Positions 46,290 to 55,217 are shown, counted from the first letter of the stretch. The stretch: DNA of 64,000 bases from Streptomyces sp. MST-110588 (GCF_022695595.1 NZ_CP074380.1:3155501-3219500); one strand, 5' to 3'. Numbers and translations are program-made. Notes: generated by a model from the sequence alone, not told the origin.

Positions 46290-46553
46290 TCAGGCGGCTG
46301 CCGTTTCAGGGGGTGGGGTGGCGAGGGTGGCCAGGTCGTCCAGGGAGAGGCCGAGGGTGGCGGCCAGGGCGACGACGGTGAAGAAGGCCGGGGTCGGGGC
46401 ACGGCCGGTCTCGATCTTGCGCAGGGTTTCGGCGGACAGGCCGGCGCCGGCCGCGATCTCGACCATGCTGCGGTCGCCGCGGGCGGCCCGCAGCAGCGCG
46501 CCGAGCCGCTCGCCGCGTTCGCGTTCCCAGGGGGTCAGTGGAGTGCGCACCAT
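46290..46553 (-). CDS. small XRE-family transcriptional regulator
   Basis: 87 residues from ATG 46553 (MVRTPLTPWERERGERLGALLRAARG). Helix-turn-helix at about residues 25-60: SMVEIAAGAGLSAETLRKIETGRAPTPAFFTVVALAATLGLSLDDL. No effector domain. It is divergent from a methionine aminopeptidase gene, and direct repeats of AATACCGGTA lie between them, so it probably controls both. The DUF397 remnant lies just downstream. Confidence 0.85.
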   Translation of the reverse strand: MVRTPLTPWERERGERLGALLRAARGDRSMVEIAAGAGLSAETLRKIETGRAPTPAFFTVVALAATLGLSLDDLATLATPPPETAAA

Positions 46554-46565
46554 GCCCGTGATACT

Positions 46566-46590
46566 AATACCGGTAAACAAATACCGGTAT
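46566..46590. promoter_or_regulatory. duplicated AATACCGGTA sites between the XRE and map genes
   Basis: AATACCGGTA at 46566-46575 and again at 46580-46589; the second is part of the palindrome ATACCGGTAT. The centres are 14 bases apart. An AT-rich island in this GC-rich spacer, followed by a TTGACG hexamer toward map. Probable XRE operators. Confidence 0.6.
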
Positions 46591-46623
46591 AAGTATTGGT
46601 TGACGGATCGGGAGTGGTCAGGC

Positions 46624-47391
46624 GTGGTGGAGATCAAGACGGACGGTGCGCTGGACGCGATGCGGGTGGCGGGGCGGGTGGTGGCCGACGCGCTGGAGGC
46701 CGTACGGGGCGCGGCTGCCCCGGGGATGCGGCTGGTGGAGCTGGACGAGGTGGCCCGTACGGTCCTGCGGGAGGCGGGAGCCACCTCACCGTTCCTCGGG
46801 TACCGCCCGTCGTTCGCCCCCACTCCCTTCCCCGCCGTCCTGTGCATCTCGGTCAATGACGCGATCGTGCACGGCGTCCCTGACACCTACCGGCTGCGCG
46901 ACGGGGACCTGGTCAGCGCCGACTGCGGCGCGGTCGTGGACGGCTGGGCCGGTGACGCGGCGCTCAGCTTCTGCGTGGGCACCGCCCGCCCCGAGGACCG
47001 GCGGCTGATGGACACCACCCGCCGGGCCCTGGAGGCGGGCATCGCGGCGGCGGTCGTCGGCGCCCGGATCGGTGACATCTCACATGCGATCGGCAGCGTC
47101 GGCCGGGCCGCCGGCTACGGCATCCCGGCCGACTTCGGCGGCCACGGCATCGGCCGCCGGATGCACGAGGACCCGCCGGTCCCCAACGAGGGCCGCCCCG
47201 GGCGTGGCTTCGTCCTGCGGCACGGCCTCGTCATAGCCATCGAGCCGATGTTCCTGGCCGGCGGCGGCGACGACTACTACGCCGCGCCCGACGGCTGGAC
47301 CCTCCGCACGACCGACGGCAGCCGCGCCGCCCATTTCGAGCACACGGTCGCCATCACCGACGACGGCCCCCGCGTCCTGACCCTCCCGTAA
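46624..47391 (+). CDS. map: type I methionine aminopeptidase
   Basis: 255 residues from GTG 46624, with GGGAG nine bases upstream. Removes N-terminal methionine. All metal ligands are visible: Asp pair in SADCGAVVDGWAGDAALSF, His in GGHGIGRRMHEDPP, Glu in VIAIEPMFL and Glu in AHFEHTVAI; substrate His is in VNDAIVHGVPD. Lacks a zinc-finger N-terminal extension. Its pairing with an XRE regulator and duplicated operators suggests a regulated accessory copy rather than the housekeeping map near secY. Confidence 0.92.
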   Translation: MVEIKTDGALDAMRVAGRVVADALEAVRGAAAPGMRLVELDEVARTVLREAGATSPFLGYRPSFAPTPFPAVLCISVNDAIVHGVPDTYRLRDGDLVSADCGAVVDGWAGDAALSFCVGTARPEDRRLMDTTRRALEAGIAAAVVGARIGDISHAIGSVGRAAGYGIPADFGGHGIGRRMHEDPPVPNEGRPGRGFVLRHGLVIAIEPMFLAGGGDDYYAAPDGWTLRTTDGSRAAHFEHTVAITDDGPRVLTLP

Positions 47392-47483
47392 AGGGGCCGG
47401 GGAGGGCAGGGAGACGGTACGCCGGGAGCCGGCGGGACCGGCCGGCTCCCGTGCGTGGTCTGCCGGACGCGCCGGAGAGCACC

Positions 47484-48863
47484 TCAGAGGGTGTCGAGGT
47501 CTATGGCCTCGGCCATGGCGTGGTACCCGGCGTCGTTCGGGTGGAGGTGGTCACCGGAGTCGTACGCGGGAGCCAGCCGGTCCGGGTCGGCGGGGTCGGC
47601 CAGTTCGCGGTCCATGTCGACCACCGCGTCGAACTCGCCGGAGGTGCGTATCCAGTGGTTCAGGGCGTCCCGCTTGGCTTCGCCGCGCTCGGAGTAGTAC
47701 ATCGCGCCCTTGAACGGCGTCAGGGTCGCACCGATCACCTTGACGCCCTTGGCGTGCGCCTGGCGGATCACGTCGCGCTGGCCGTTGATCAGTTGCTGCA
47801 CCGATACGTCGGGGGTGGGGGTCGGTGCGTCCTTCCACCCGCTCATCCCGATGTCGTTGATTCCCTCCATCACGATCACCGTGCCGACCCGCGGCTCGCC
47901 GAGCACATCGTGCCGGAAGCGGGTGACTCCCTTCTCCCCGGCCCAGGAGGAGTCGGTGGTGAGCTGGTTGCCGCTGATGCCCTGGTTGAGGACGCTGCGC
48001 GGGCGCCCGGCGGCCACGAAGCGCTCGGCCAGCTCGTCGGGGTAGCGGTTGTCCGCGTCGACGGTGGAGGCGTAGCCGTCGGTGATGGAGTCGCCGAAGG
48101 CCACCACCGCGTCCCGGCCTCCGCCCCGGTACGCGTCCCGGCCTCCGCCCCGGTACGGTTCCCGGCCCGTACCGCGGTGCGGCTCCTGGCTGCCCGAGAC
48201 CTCGACTCCCGAGAGGAAGTACCAGGACTGCGACGTCTCGGTGAACGCCCCGGCCGCGGTGTCGGCGCGGTGGTCGCCCGCCGCCCGGTAGCTCGTGGCC
48301 GAGGCGAGGGCGTGGTACGTGGCCGGCCCGGTCGGCCCGGCCACGTACAGCGTGACCGTCAGGGACTCCAGCGCCTTGACCTTCATCGGTATCCCGTCGC
48401 TGCGCACCTCACCGCCCGCCGGGATCGTCACCGACCGCCGGTGCCCGAAGCGCAGCTCGCGGACCGAGCCTTCCTTGACCGCCGCGCCCTTGTCCGTACG
48501 GGCCAGGGTCGCGCCGGTGATCGTCAGCGGCGTACGGCCGTACCGGTTGGACAGCTCGATACGGGCCCGGGAGCCGCCGGTGCTCACCCGTACGACCTGC
48601 CGGACCGTCTGCCGCTCGAAGCCCTTGACCGCCCAGTTCGGGATCAGATCGCTCGGCGACTGCGGGGCAGCGGCCCAGCCGCCCCGCCACCCGCCTTCCC
48701 CGACGGCGGCGGCAGCAGCAGCGGAATCGGCACCGGTACCGGCCGTGGCGGCATGGGCGCTGCCGCCCCCTGCCGCGGGCGACACCGGCGACACGGGCAG
48801 TACGGCCAGTACCCCGGCCGAGAGCACCGCGATTCCCGTACGTCTTGCCAGATGACTCGACAT
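47484..48863 (-). CDS. secreted SGNH/GDSL hydrolase
   Basis: 459 residues with a signal peptide (MSSHLARRTGIAVLSAGVLAVLPV). An N-terminal beta domain (FERQTVRQVVRVSTGGSRARIELSNRYG) precedes the SGNH domain: catalytic Ser in FGDSITDGY (near 255), Gly in NQGISGNQL, Asn in MEGINDIG and Asp/His in DSGDHLHPND. Likely an extracellular esterase. A DNA repeat of 24 bases (48114-48161 region) encodes a duplicated YRGGGRDA just before the catalytic block. Confidence 0.9.
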   Translation of the reverse strand: MSSHLARRTGIAVLSAGVLAVLPVSPVSPAAGGGSAHAATAGTGADSAAAAAAVGEGGWRGGWAAAPQSPSDLIPNWAVKGFERQTVRQVVRVSTGGSRARIELSNRYGRTPLTITGATLARTDKGAAVKEGSVRELRFGHRRSVTIPAGGEVRSDGIPMKVKALESLTVTLYVAGPTGPATYHALASATSYRAAGDHRADTAAGAFTETSQSWYFLSGVEVSGSQEPHRGTGREPYRGGGRDAYRGGGRDAVVAFGDSITDGYASTVDADNRYPDELAERFVAAGRPRSVLNQGISGNQLTTDSSWAGEKGVTRFRHDVLGEPRVGTVIVMEGINDIGMSGWKDAPTPTPDVSVQQLINGQRDVIRQAHAKGVKVIGATLTPFKGAMYYSERGEAKRDALNHWIRTSGEFDAVVDMDRELADPADPDRLAPAYDSGDHLHPNDAGYHAMAEAIDLDTL

Positions 48864-48961
48864 GTTCTGATTCCCACCCTCTGATTTGTCCGCTCCGGCC
48901 CGCCCACGCCACGACCGGAGGCGCCGAAGATCAACGGCGCGGGCGTGACACCATCAAGTAC

Positions 48962-49459
48962 GTGATCGACCTCGGCTATTCCCTCTCCCGTCGTTTCCCG
49001 GACCCGCCCCAGACGGACTACCGCCGCGCGGACGTACGCGCCCTGCGCCACGACCTTTTCTGCGGCGACGTCTACCTCGCCGACACCAAGGCGGACCGCG
49101 AACTGTCCACAGCCTGGGGATGGGTGCCGGTGCTGGATTTCGCCTGGGCACTGTGCGACATCGTCGAGCGGATCGACCGCGACCCGCGCGGCAACCGCGC
49201 CGCGCAACCGCAGTACGCCGAGCTGGACTTCACCGAGTCCACCGACCGGATGCTCTTCGAGCGCCGCTTCGGCTGGGTGGATGTCACCGCCGACTGGATG
49301 CCGGCCGACGAACCCCCGCTCTCCTTCAACCACGCAGCGCTGCGCCGCGAGACCCGCGACTTCCTGCACGACCTGATCGCCGACCTCACCGACATGCACG
49401 AGGGGCTCGCCGACAACCCCGCCGTATGGGACCTCCAGGCCCGCTTCCCCCGCGTCTGA
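48962..49459 (+). CDS. conserved hypothetical protein
   Basis: 165 residues from GTG 48962 (VIDLGYSLSRRFPDP). Acidic, soluble-looking protein rich in aromatic residues: DVRALRHDLFCGDVYL, GWVPVLDFAWALCDIVERI, FTESTDRMLFERRFGWVDVTADWMP and RETRDFLHDLIADLTDMHEGL. No family recognised. The start is uncertain: no ribosome binding site is seen and a longer frame reaches 48845. Divergent from the GDSL hydrolase. Confidence 0.65.
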   Translation: MIDLGYSLSRRFPDPPQTDYRRADVRALRHDLFCGDVYLADTKADRELSTAWGWVPVLDFAWALCDIVERIDRDPRGNRAAQPQYAELDFTESTDRMLFERRFGWVDVTADWMPADEPPLSFNHAALRRETRDFLHDLIADLTDMHEGLADNPAVWDLQARFPRV

Positions 49460-49646
49460 CCCCCGCCCCCGCCCGCACCGGGCGCCCTGCCGTCTGCCCC
49501 GCCTGCTCCGTCCGGTTCTTTTCCACGCCCGTCACCCCCCACCCTTTTCCTCTCCCCGTTCCCCCCTGCCCAACCCGGGCCCGTCCCTGACTCACCCCCT
49601 ACTCCACCCCTACTCCACCCCCGACTCGCCCCGCCTCCTCCCTGCA

Positions 49647-50345
49647 TCACTCCACCCGCACCCCCACCTGCGCGGCGAACGCCGGGGCCAGATCCATCAG
49701 TTGCGCCGGGCTGATCACGGCCCCCGCCAGCCGGTCGATCCCCCGGGCGATGTCCAGCGCCGCCGTCCCGCGCAGGTCCACGTCCCTCATCCGCACCTCG
49801 CTGAAGTCCATGCGCGTGAGCGTGCAGTCCGCGAAGCTGACCCGTTCGAGCTGCGCTCCCCCGAAGTCCGCCTCGACCAGGACACAGCCCTCGAAGGCCA
49901 CGTCCTTCAGCTTCGCCCGGCGCAGGTTCAGGAAGTCGATCTTCCCGCCGCGGATCACCACCCGTTCCAGCGCCGCGCCGTGCAACTGCGCCCCGCCGAG
50001 CCGGGCGTCGGTGATCTCCACATCCCGCAGCGAGGCCTGCGACAGGTCCGTCCCCACCCCGCGCACGCCCTCCAGCACGCTGTCGATGAAGCGCGCCCGG
50101 CTCAGCACCGTCCCGTCCAGGACACAGCGCCGTACCGCGCAGTCCAAAAAGCGCGCCCCGCGCCCGGACTGTCCGCTCAGATCGGCGTCCGCGAACTCCA
50201 GCCCGTCGTAATCCCCCTCCGTCTCCAGTGCTCCGCCGTCGTGCGTCCGCAGCTCCGGCAGCCGCACCTCGGTCCGCCGCACCGGCCGTACCGACTGCGC
50301 CGGCCGCGTCGCTCGCGCCCCGGTCTCTTCGCCTCGCTCCGCCAT
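49647..50345 (-). CDS. pentapeptide-repeat protein
   Basis: 232 residues from ATG 50345 (MAERGEETG). From about residue 50 to 205 it is made of A(D/N)LxX-type pentapeptides: FADADLSGQSGRGARFLDCAV, LSRARFIDSVLEG, TDLSQASLRDVEITDARLGGAQLHGAALERV, RRAKLKDVAFEGCVLVEADFGGAQLERVSFADC. These form a right-handed quadrilateral beta helix. Some relatives protect DNA gyrase, but most have no known role. Confidence 0.88.
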   Translation of the reverse strand: MAERGEETGARATRPAQSVRPVRRTEVRLPELRTHDGGALETEGDYDGLEFADADLSGQSGRGARFLDCAVRRCVLDGTVLSRARFIDSVLEGVRGVGTDLSQASLRDVEITDARLGGAQLHGAALERVVIRGGKIDFLNLRRAKLKDVAFEGCVLVEADFGGAQLERVSFADCTLTRMDFSEVRMRDVDLRGTAALDIARGIDRLAGAVISPAQLMDLAPAFAAQVGVRVE

Positions 50346-50674
50346 ACGGCCGCCGCCTCCCTCTCCCACTCCGCTCACCTGCCCCCATCGTGGACCACAC
50401 CACTGACAACAGCCCCGCGGCACTCCTCCGCACCCCATCCGACCTGCGTAAACACCTCCTCCGCCGCCCGCGTGTCACATTTCGCGACGGCCCGTCCGTC
50501 CAAGTCGGCGACAGCCGATCACGGCAACCAGGCCGGCCCCCGTCACCGTGCCGGGGACCGCCACCGCCATCGCGGCCGTCACCGAAAACCGTCACCAACC
50601 GTCAGTGAAAAACCGTCACCGAAAAGCCGTCACCAACCATCACCACCACCGTCATCACCGGAGGAGAACGCACC
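50346..50674. other. spacer with CCGTCACC short repeats; no gene seen
   Basis: Contains a run of CCGTCAC(C) motifs separated by GAAAA/CAA-type fillers (about 50575-50660), directly upstream of the ribosome binding site of the FAD oxidoreductase. The repeats would lie in its 5' leader. Confidence 0.6.
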
Positions 50675-51910
50675 GTGTCCCGACAGATCACCGTCATCGG
50701 CGGCGGCTTCGCGGGCCTGACCGCCGCCATCTCGTCCGCCGAGGCCGGCGCCACCGTCACCCTCTACGAAGCCCACCGCACCCTCGGCGGCCGGGCCCGT
50801 ACCGCCGAAGGCCCGTACCACGTCAACGAGGGCCCGCACGCGCTGTACAACCGAGGCCCCCACTGGTCCTGGCTCAAGCGGCGCGACCTGATCAAACCCC
50901 TCGCGCCGCTCCCGCTCCGGGAAGCCGCGAGCCTGCGCTTCCACCACCACGGCGCCCTCCGCCGCCTCCCACCGCTGGGCATCCTCAAGCTGCGCGCCCG
51001 CAAGGACGCTCCCGTGGACACGGACTTCCTCTCCTGGGCCGGCTCCCTGGTCGGGGAGCCGACGGCCCGGGCCGCCGCGTACTACACCGGCGTCGCCACC
51101 TTCCACCACGACCCCGGACAGCTCTCCGCCGCCTTCGTCCAGGAACGGCTGCGCCGCACCACCTCCCTGCCGCCGGAGGCCCACTACATCCGCGGCGGCT
51201 GGGGCGAGCTGATCGCCCGTATGGCCCGGTACGCCCTCGCGCTCGGCGTACGGATCGAGACCGGTGCCCGCGTCGACGCGCTGCCCGAGGACCGCCCGGT
51301 CATCATCGCCACCCACCTGGACTCCGCCCGTGCCCTGCTGGGCGGCGGCCTCCCTCCGGCCCCGGGCGCCGCCGCCCCGGCGGTCCCCGGCGGCGACACC
51401 CCACCAGCCCCGGCCGGCACCGGGTCCCTGAGCTGGAGCAGCGCCCGTACGGTGCTGATCGACCTGGCCGTACGGACCCGGCGCGGCGACCCGTTCGCGC
51501 TCTCCGGACTCGACTTCTCCGGCTGGGTGGAACGTTTCACCGCCCAGGACCCCTCCCTCGCCCCCAAGGGAGAGCAGCTCATCCAGGGACAGATCGGCAT
51601 CGCACCCCACGAACGGCGTGCCGACGGCATCGCCCGTGCCGAACGCCTCCTGGACGCCGGCTTCCCCGCCTGGCGCGAACGCACCACCTGGCGCCGCGAA
51701 TCCCTGGCCATCGGCCGTACGGGCGCGGTGGACCCGCCCGGCACCACCTGGCGCGACCGTCCCGCCATCGACCGCGGCAACGGCGTCTACCTGGCCGGGG
51801 ACCAGGTGGCGGCGCCCGGCGTGCTCAGTGAGGTGTCCTTCACCAGTGCCCTGGAGGCCAGCAGTCTGGCCCTCGCCTCCTCGTACTCGCCGCATTCCTT
51901 CGCCGCTTGA
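50675..51910 (+). CDS. FAD-dependent oxidoreductase, phytoene-desaturase-like
   Basis: 411 residues from GTG 50675 with GGAGGAG eight bases upstream. Rossmann dinucleotide motif at the extreme N-terminus (ITVIGGGFAGLTAAISSAEAGATVTLYEAHRTLGGRAR) and the C-terminal FAD contact NGVYLAGDQVAAPG. NAD(P)/FAD amine-oxidase/phytoene-desaturase superfamily; substrate unknown. An Ala/Pro/Gly loop near residues 230-250 looks like an expansion. Ends at the SoxR box that precedes the next gene. Confidence 0.85.
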   Translation: MSRQITVIGGGFAGLTAAISSAEAGATVTLYEAHRTLGGRARTAEGPYHVNEGPHALYNRGPHWSWLKRRDLIKPLAPLPLREAASLRFHHHGALRRLPPLGILKLRARKDAPVDTDFLSWAGSLVGEPTARAAAYYTGVATFHHDPGQLSAAFVQERLRRTTSLPPEAHYIRGGWGELIARMARYALALGVRIETGARVDALPEDRPVIIATHLDSARALLGGGLPPAPGAAAPAVPGGDTPPAPAGTGSLSWSSARTVLIDLAVRTRRGDPFALSGLDFSGWVERFTAQDPSLAPKGEQLIQGQIGIAPHERRADGIARAERLLDAGFPAWRERTTWRRESLAIGRTGAVDPPGTTWRDRPAIDRGNGVYLAGDQVAAPGVLSEVSFTSALEASSLALASSYSPHSFAA

Positions 51911-51937
51911 CCTCAACTCAACTTGAGGAGCGAGGCT
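51907..51937 (+). promoter_or_regulatory. SoxR-type promoter of the quinone oxidoreductase gene
   Basis: The SoxR-box-like sequence CCTCAACTCAACTTGAGG (51911-51928) differs from the E. coli soxS site at two of 18 positions and has perfect 6-bp arms. It lies between TTGACC (51907-51912, overlapping the upstream stop codon) and a poor -10, GAGGCT (51932-51937), with the long 19-base spacer typical of MerR-family promoters. Confidence 0.75.
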
Positions 51938-52004
51938 GAGCCCGGCATCGAACCCCGACGCCGGGCCCCGGCCCCACCAGCTCCGCAGTCCCACCAGGAG
52001 AACC

Positions 52005-53018
52005 ATGTACGCGATCCGGCTCCACGCCTTCGGCCCCGCCGAGAACCTGACGTACGAGGAAACCCGGACCCCTGAACCAGGGCCCGGCCAGGTCCGTATC
52101 GCCGTCGCCGCCGCCGGCGTCCACCTCCTGGACACCGCGCTGCGCGAGGGCCTGGACAGCGGCCCGATCCCGCCGCCGGACCTCCCGACCGTCCCCGGCC
52201 GTGAGGTCGCCGGCACGGTCGAGGCGCTCGGCGAGGGCACGGACCCCAGGTGGCTGGGCCGCCGGGTGGTCGCGCATCTCGGCACGGCCCCCGGTGGCTA
52301 CGCCGAGCGCGCCGTCGTGGCCGCCGGCCGGCTGCACGAGATCCCCGACGGCCGTGACGAGGCCGAGGCCGTCGCCATGATCGGCACCGGCCGTACCACC
52401 ATGGGCATCCTGCTCTTCGCGGAACTCACCGCCGACGACATCGCCGTCGTCCCCGCGGCGGCGGGCGGCATCGGCTCGCTGCTCGTCCAGTACGCCAAGA
52501 ACACCGGCGCCACCGTCATCGGCCTGTCCGGCGGCCCGCACAAGGCCGCCCGCGTACGGGAGCGGGGCGCCGACCTCTCCGTCGACTACAAGGACCCCGA
52601 CTGGCCCACGCCGGTCCGTACGTTCCTCAAGGAGCGCGGCGCGCCCGGTGCCACCGTCGTCTTCGACTCCGTCGGCGGCGCCACCGGACGTGCCGCCGTG
52701 GATCTCCTCGCGCCCGGAGGCCGCCACCTCGTCTTCGGCTGGTCCTCCCAGGGCATCAAGGACGGCGGCCCGCTGGAATTCACCGAGGAGGAACTGGCCG
52801 GGCGCGGCATCACCTCCCTGCCGGTCCTCGGCCCGCCGATGCTGGCCAGGGCCGGCGGCGAGGACCCGATACGCACCCTGGAGGACGCCGCACTGGCCGA
52901 GTGGCGGGCCGGCCGGCTCGTACCGGACGTACAGCGCTTCCCGCTCGCCGAGGCCGCGGCGGCGCACCGGGCCCTGGAGACCCGCGGCACGACGGGCAAG
53001 GTGGTCCTCGTCCCGTAG
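52005..53018 (+). CDS. NADPH:quinone oxidoreductase (MDR family), SoxR target
   Basis: 337 residues. Medium-chain dehydrogenase/reductase of the quinone-oxidoreductase branch: MYAIRLHAFGPAENLTYEETRTPEPGPGQVRI, VPGREVAGTVEALGEG, and the NADPH-binding loop VVPAAAGGIGSLLVQYAKNTGATVIGL; the structural and catalytic zinc ligands of alcohol dehydrogenases are not evident. The S. coelicolor counterpart (SCO4266) is a known member of the SoxR regulon, induced by redox-cycling compounds, and the SoxR box upstream here fits that. It probably reduces or detoxifies quinones such as self-made pigments. Confidence 0.9.
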   Translation: MYAIRLHAFGPAENLTYEETRTPEPGPGQVRIAVAAAGVHLLDTALREGLDSGPIPPPDLPTVPGREVAGTVEALGEGTDPRWLGRRVVAHLGTAPGGYAERAVVAAGRLHEIPDGRDEAEAVAMIGTGRTTMGILLFAELTADDIAVVPAAAGGIGSLLVQYAKNTGATVIGLSGGPHKAARVRERGADLSVDYKDPDWPTPVRTFLKERGAPGATVVFDSVGGATGRAAVDLLAPGGRHLVFGWSSQGIKDGGPLEFTEEELAGRGITSLPVLGPPMLARAGGEDPIRTLEDAALAEWRAGRLVPDVQRFPLAEAAAAHRALETRGTTGKVVLVP

Positions 53019-53081
53019 GCCCCGCGCTTTCCGCAGGCCCTCTCAGGTACGGGCCCTCTCAGGTAGAGGCAGGAAGAACCA

Positions 53082-53113
53082 GGAGAGGCCACCCACCACA
53101 GGGCGGCCTCTCC
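53082..53113. terminator. hairpin between convergent genes
   Basis: GGAGAGGCC (53082-53090) pairs with GGCCTCTCC (53105-53113), 14-base loop, between the quinone oxidoreductase and M24 peptidase genes. Confidence 0.65.
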
Positions 53114-53131
53114 CCGGCACCCATAGGGCCG

Positions 53132-54256
53132 CTACCCCACGATCCCCATTTCCCGGGGCGTGTTGTTCAGCCGCCGCCCGCCCGTCTCCGTACAGGTCAC
53201 GATGTCCTCGATACGGACCCCGAACCGCCCCGGCAGATAGATCCCCGGCTCGATCGAGAAGCACATCCCGGGGACCAGCGGCAGGTGTTCGCCCTCCACC
53301 ATGTACGGCGGCTCGTGCGTGGTGACGCCGATGCCGTGCCCCGTCCGGTGAATGAAGTACTCGCCGTAGCCCGCCGCCTTGATGACCTTCCGCGCCACCC
53401 GGTCGATCTCCTGGCAGGCCGCGCCCGGCCGTACCGCCTCGAACGCCGCCTGCTGCGCCTCCCGCACGATGTCGTGCACCTTGCGCTCCTCGGCGGTCGG
53501 CTCCCCCACGTGCACGGTACGTGTCGTGTCCGACCCGTAGCCGTCCTTCAGCCCGCCGAAGTCCAGGACGACCATGTCCCCGTCCTCGATGACCCGATCG
53601 CTCGCCTCATGGTGCGGATTGGCGCCGTTGGGTCCCGACCCCACGATCGTGAAGTCCACCTGGCTGTGCCCGTGTTCCCTCAGCAGCCGCGCCAGGTCCG
53701 CCGCCACGTCGCTCTCGCGCCGTCCGGCGAAAGGCACCTTCAGGATGTCCTCGTACGTGGCGTCCGCGGCCTGCCCCGCCGCCGCCAGCAGTGCCACCTC
53801 GTGCTCGTCCTTGACCGCGCGCAGCATCGGCAGCCCCTCGGTCAGCGAGGTGTACGAGACCTGCGGCAGCGTGCGCTGGAGCCCCAGCAGATGCATCGCC
53901 CACGCCGCGTCCGAAATCCCGTAACGGCCCTGATGGGCAAGGCGCCGCGCCATTACGGCGTACGGGTCCTCCCCGTCCCGCCACCCGGCCATCTCCATCG
54001 CACCGCCCGCCGGGGACCGCTCCGCGTCCGGCCGCTCCAGCGCGGGCACCACCAGCACCGGCCGCTCATCGGGGCGCAGCAGCAGCGCGGTCAGCCGCTC
54101 CGTGACGGGTGGCTGGTACCCGCACAGCCATGCCAGGTCGGGCCCCGGCGTGACGATCAGCCCCGCCAGCCCCGCGTCCGCGGCGGCCCGCCCGGCCCGC
54201 CGCATCCGCCGCTCGTAGTCCTCACGTGTCATCGCGTTCATCATCGAACTCGCCAT
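53132..54256 (-). CDS. M24 Xaa-Pro peptidase
   Basis: 374 residues from ATG 54256. A creatinase-like N-terminal domain (GLAGLIVTPGPDLAWLCGYQPPVTERLTALLL) precedes the pita-bread catalytic domain with all five metal ligands: two Asp in LDFGGLKDGYGSDTTRTV, His in GHGIGVTTHEPP, Glu in FSIEPGIYLP and Glu in GVRIEDIV. Cleaves X-Pro bonds. A TAGATT hexamer lies six bases before the ATG, so the message is probably leaderless. Confidence 0.93.
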   Translation of the reverse strand: MASSMMNAMTREDYERRMRRAGRAAADAGLAGLIVTPGPDLAWLCGYQPPVTERLTALLLRPDERPVLVVPALERPDAERSPAGGAMEMAGWRDGEDPYAVMARRLAHQGRYGISDAAWAMHLLGLQRTLPQVSYTSLTEGLPMLRAVKDEHEVALLAAAGQAADATYEDILKVPFAGRRESDVAADLARLLREHGHSQVDFTIVGSGPNGANPHHEASDRVIEDGDMVVLDFGGLKDGYGSDTTRTVHVGEPTAEERKVHDIVREAQQAAFEAVRPGAACQEIDRVARKVIKAAGYGEYFIHRTGHGIGVTTHEPPYMVEGEHLPLVPGMCFSIEPGIYLPGRFGVRIEDIVTCTETGGRRLNNTPREMGIVG

Positions 54257-54453
54257 GCCGCGAATCTACGCCCGCCCGCCCGCCTCGGCCCCACGGACAG
54301 GCCGCCCCGCTCCCCGCCACAAGCCCCTCACCCGCCCCGACCGGCCACCCCTACCGTACGGCTCCCCATTACCCGCCTGACCTGCGGGAACCTGCCTCTT
54401 GTCAGGTTGACGCCCGTATCGGCTAGGCTAGTTGCCGGATCCGCGGATCCATT

Positions 54454-54527
54454 GCCTCCTTAGCTCAGCTGGTCAGAGCAACGCTCTTGTAAAGCGTAGG
54501 TCGTCGGTTCGAATCCGACAGGGGGCT
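54454..54527 (+). tRNA. tRNA-Thr (anticodon TGT)
   Basis: 74 bases. Acceptor GCCTCCT pairs with AGGGGGC (one G-U pair); D arm GCTC/GAGC; anticodon stem ACGCT/AGCGT with loop CTTGTAA, anticodon TGT; T arm GTCGG TTCGAAT CCGAC. No CCA is encoded. Followed nine bases later by a terminator hairpin. Confidence 0.95.
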
Positions 54528-54536
54528 CAGAAGCCG

Positions 54537-54571
54537 AAGAGCCCCAGGTCGGGTGATGACCTGGGGCTCTT
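54537..54571 (+). terminator. terminator of tRNA-Thr
   Basis: 14-bp perfect stem (AAGAGCCCCAGGTC, 54537-54550, with 54558-54571) and a seven-base loop, ending in TTG. Confidence 0.88.
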
Positions 54572-55217
54572 GCTCATGCAGGGCGACTGTCCGAGGACGA
54601 CCGGCGGTCCTGCGATGGCGGATTCGGCCGGATTGCGTGGAATCAGCCGGCGGCTGCGGGTTTTGATGCGGTGACGTACCGGCGTTTTTGTGGCGCCCCC
54701 CGGGGCGGGTCTCTCCGACCGACCGGGCTGTCTTTTACGGGATTTTCGCGAAGTTCGCAGTGAAGCGGATCACATGCGACGTCACCACCTTGCGGCAATT
54801 CGTACGGGGAAGGCAAAATCGTTCGACAAACCTGGCCGGCTCGGCTTTCCTTGCCCGTCGGTACCGGATCGACTTTCCGCAGGGGGGTTGCTGGGCATGA
54901 GCTGTCGCCGTGGGTCACGGGACCGCGCCACGTCCGCGTATATGTACGCATACGCATACGAATGCGCGCACACATCCGCGTCCGAACAGGGGCGCCGCCG
55001 GTAAACCCCTGACGTGCCGGCCTCGGCCGGCCCCATTACTTCAGTTGTCCGCGCTTCCCGGTCGTCGCGCCGCAGTGATCCGGCCGATCCGGACCGTGCG
55101 GGCTTTTGTATCGGAAGTGTTGGATGTGCTGGATGTCCGTAGACAGCCTGCCTGGCGCGTTCGCCGCGGGCCGTCCGGATTTCCGCGCGTTTCGCATTCC
55201 GCGATGAGAAGGTATTT
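54572..55217. other. 650-base spacer between tRNA-Thr and the protease gene
   Basis: No convincing gene. G+C is locally lower than in neighbouring genes. Features seen: an alternating purine/pyrimidine stretch (TATATGTACGCATACGCATACG, in two parts at about 54938-54960) and the palindrome CCGGCC-TC-GGCCGG near 55018-55031. No repeat of the tRNA 3' end was noticed, so no attachment-site pair is claimed. Confidence 0.5.

Noticed and set aside
54454-54527. tRNA-Thr as an integration site with a neighbouring island
   Set aside because: No integrase and no repeat of the tRNA 3' end was found; only a mild composition change is visible.
54690-55004. possible small gene after tRNA-Thr
   Set aside because: No ribosome binding site, no family resemblance, and its tail is a translated ATACGC repeat.
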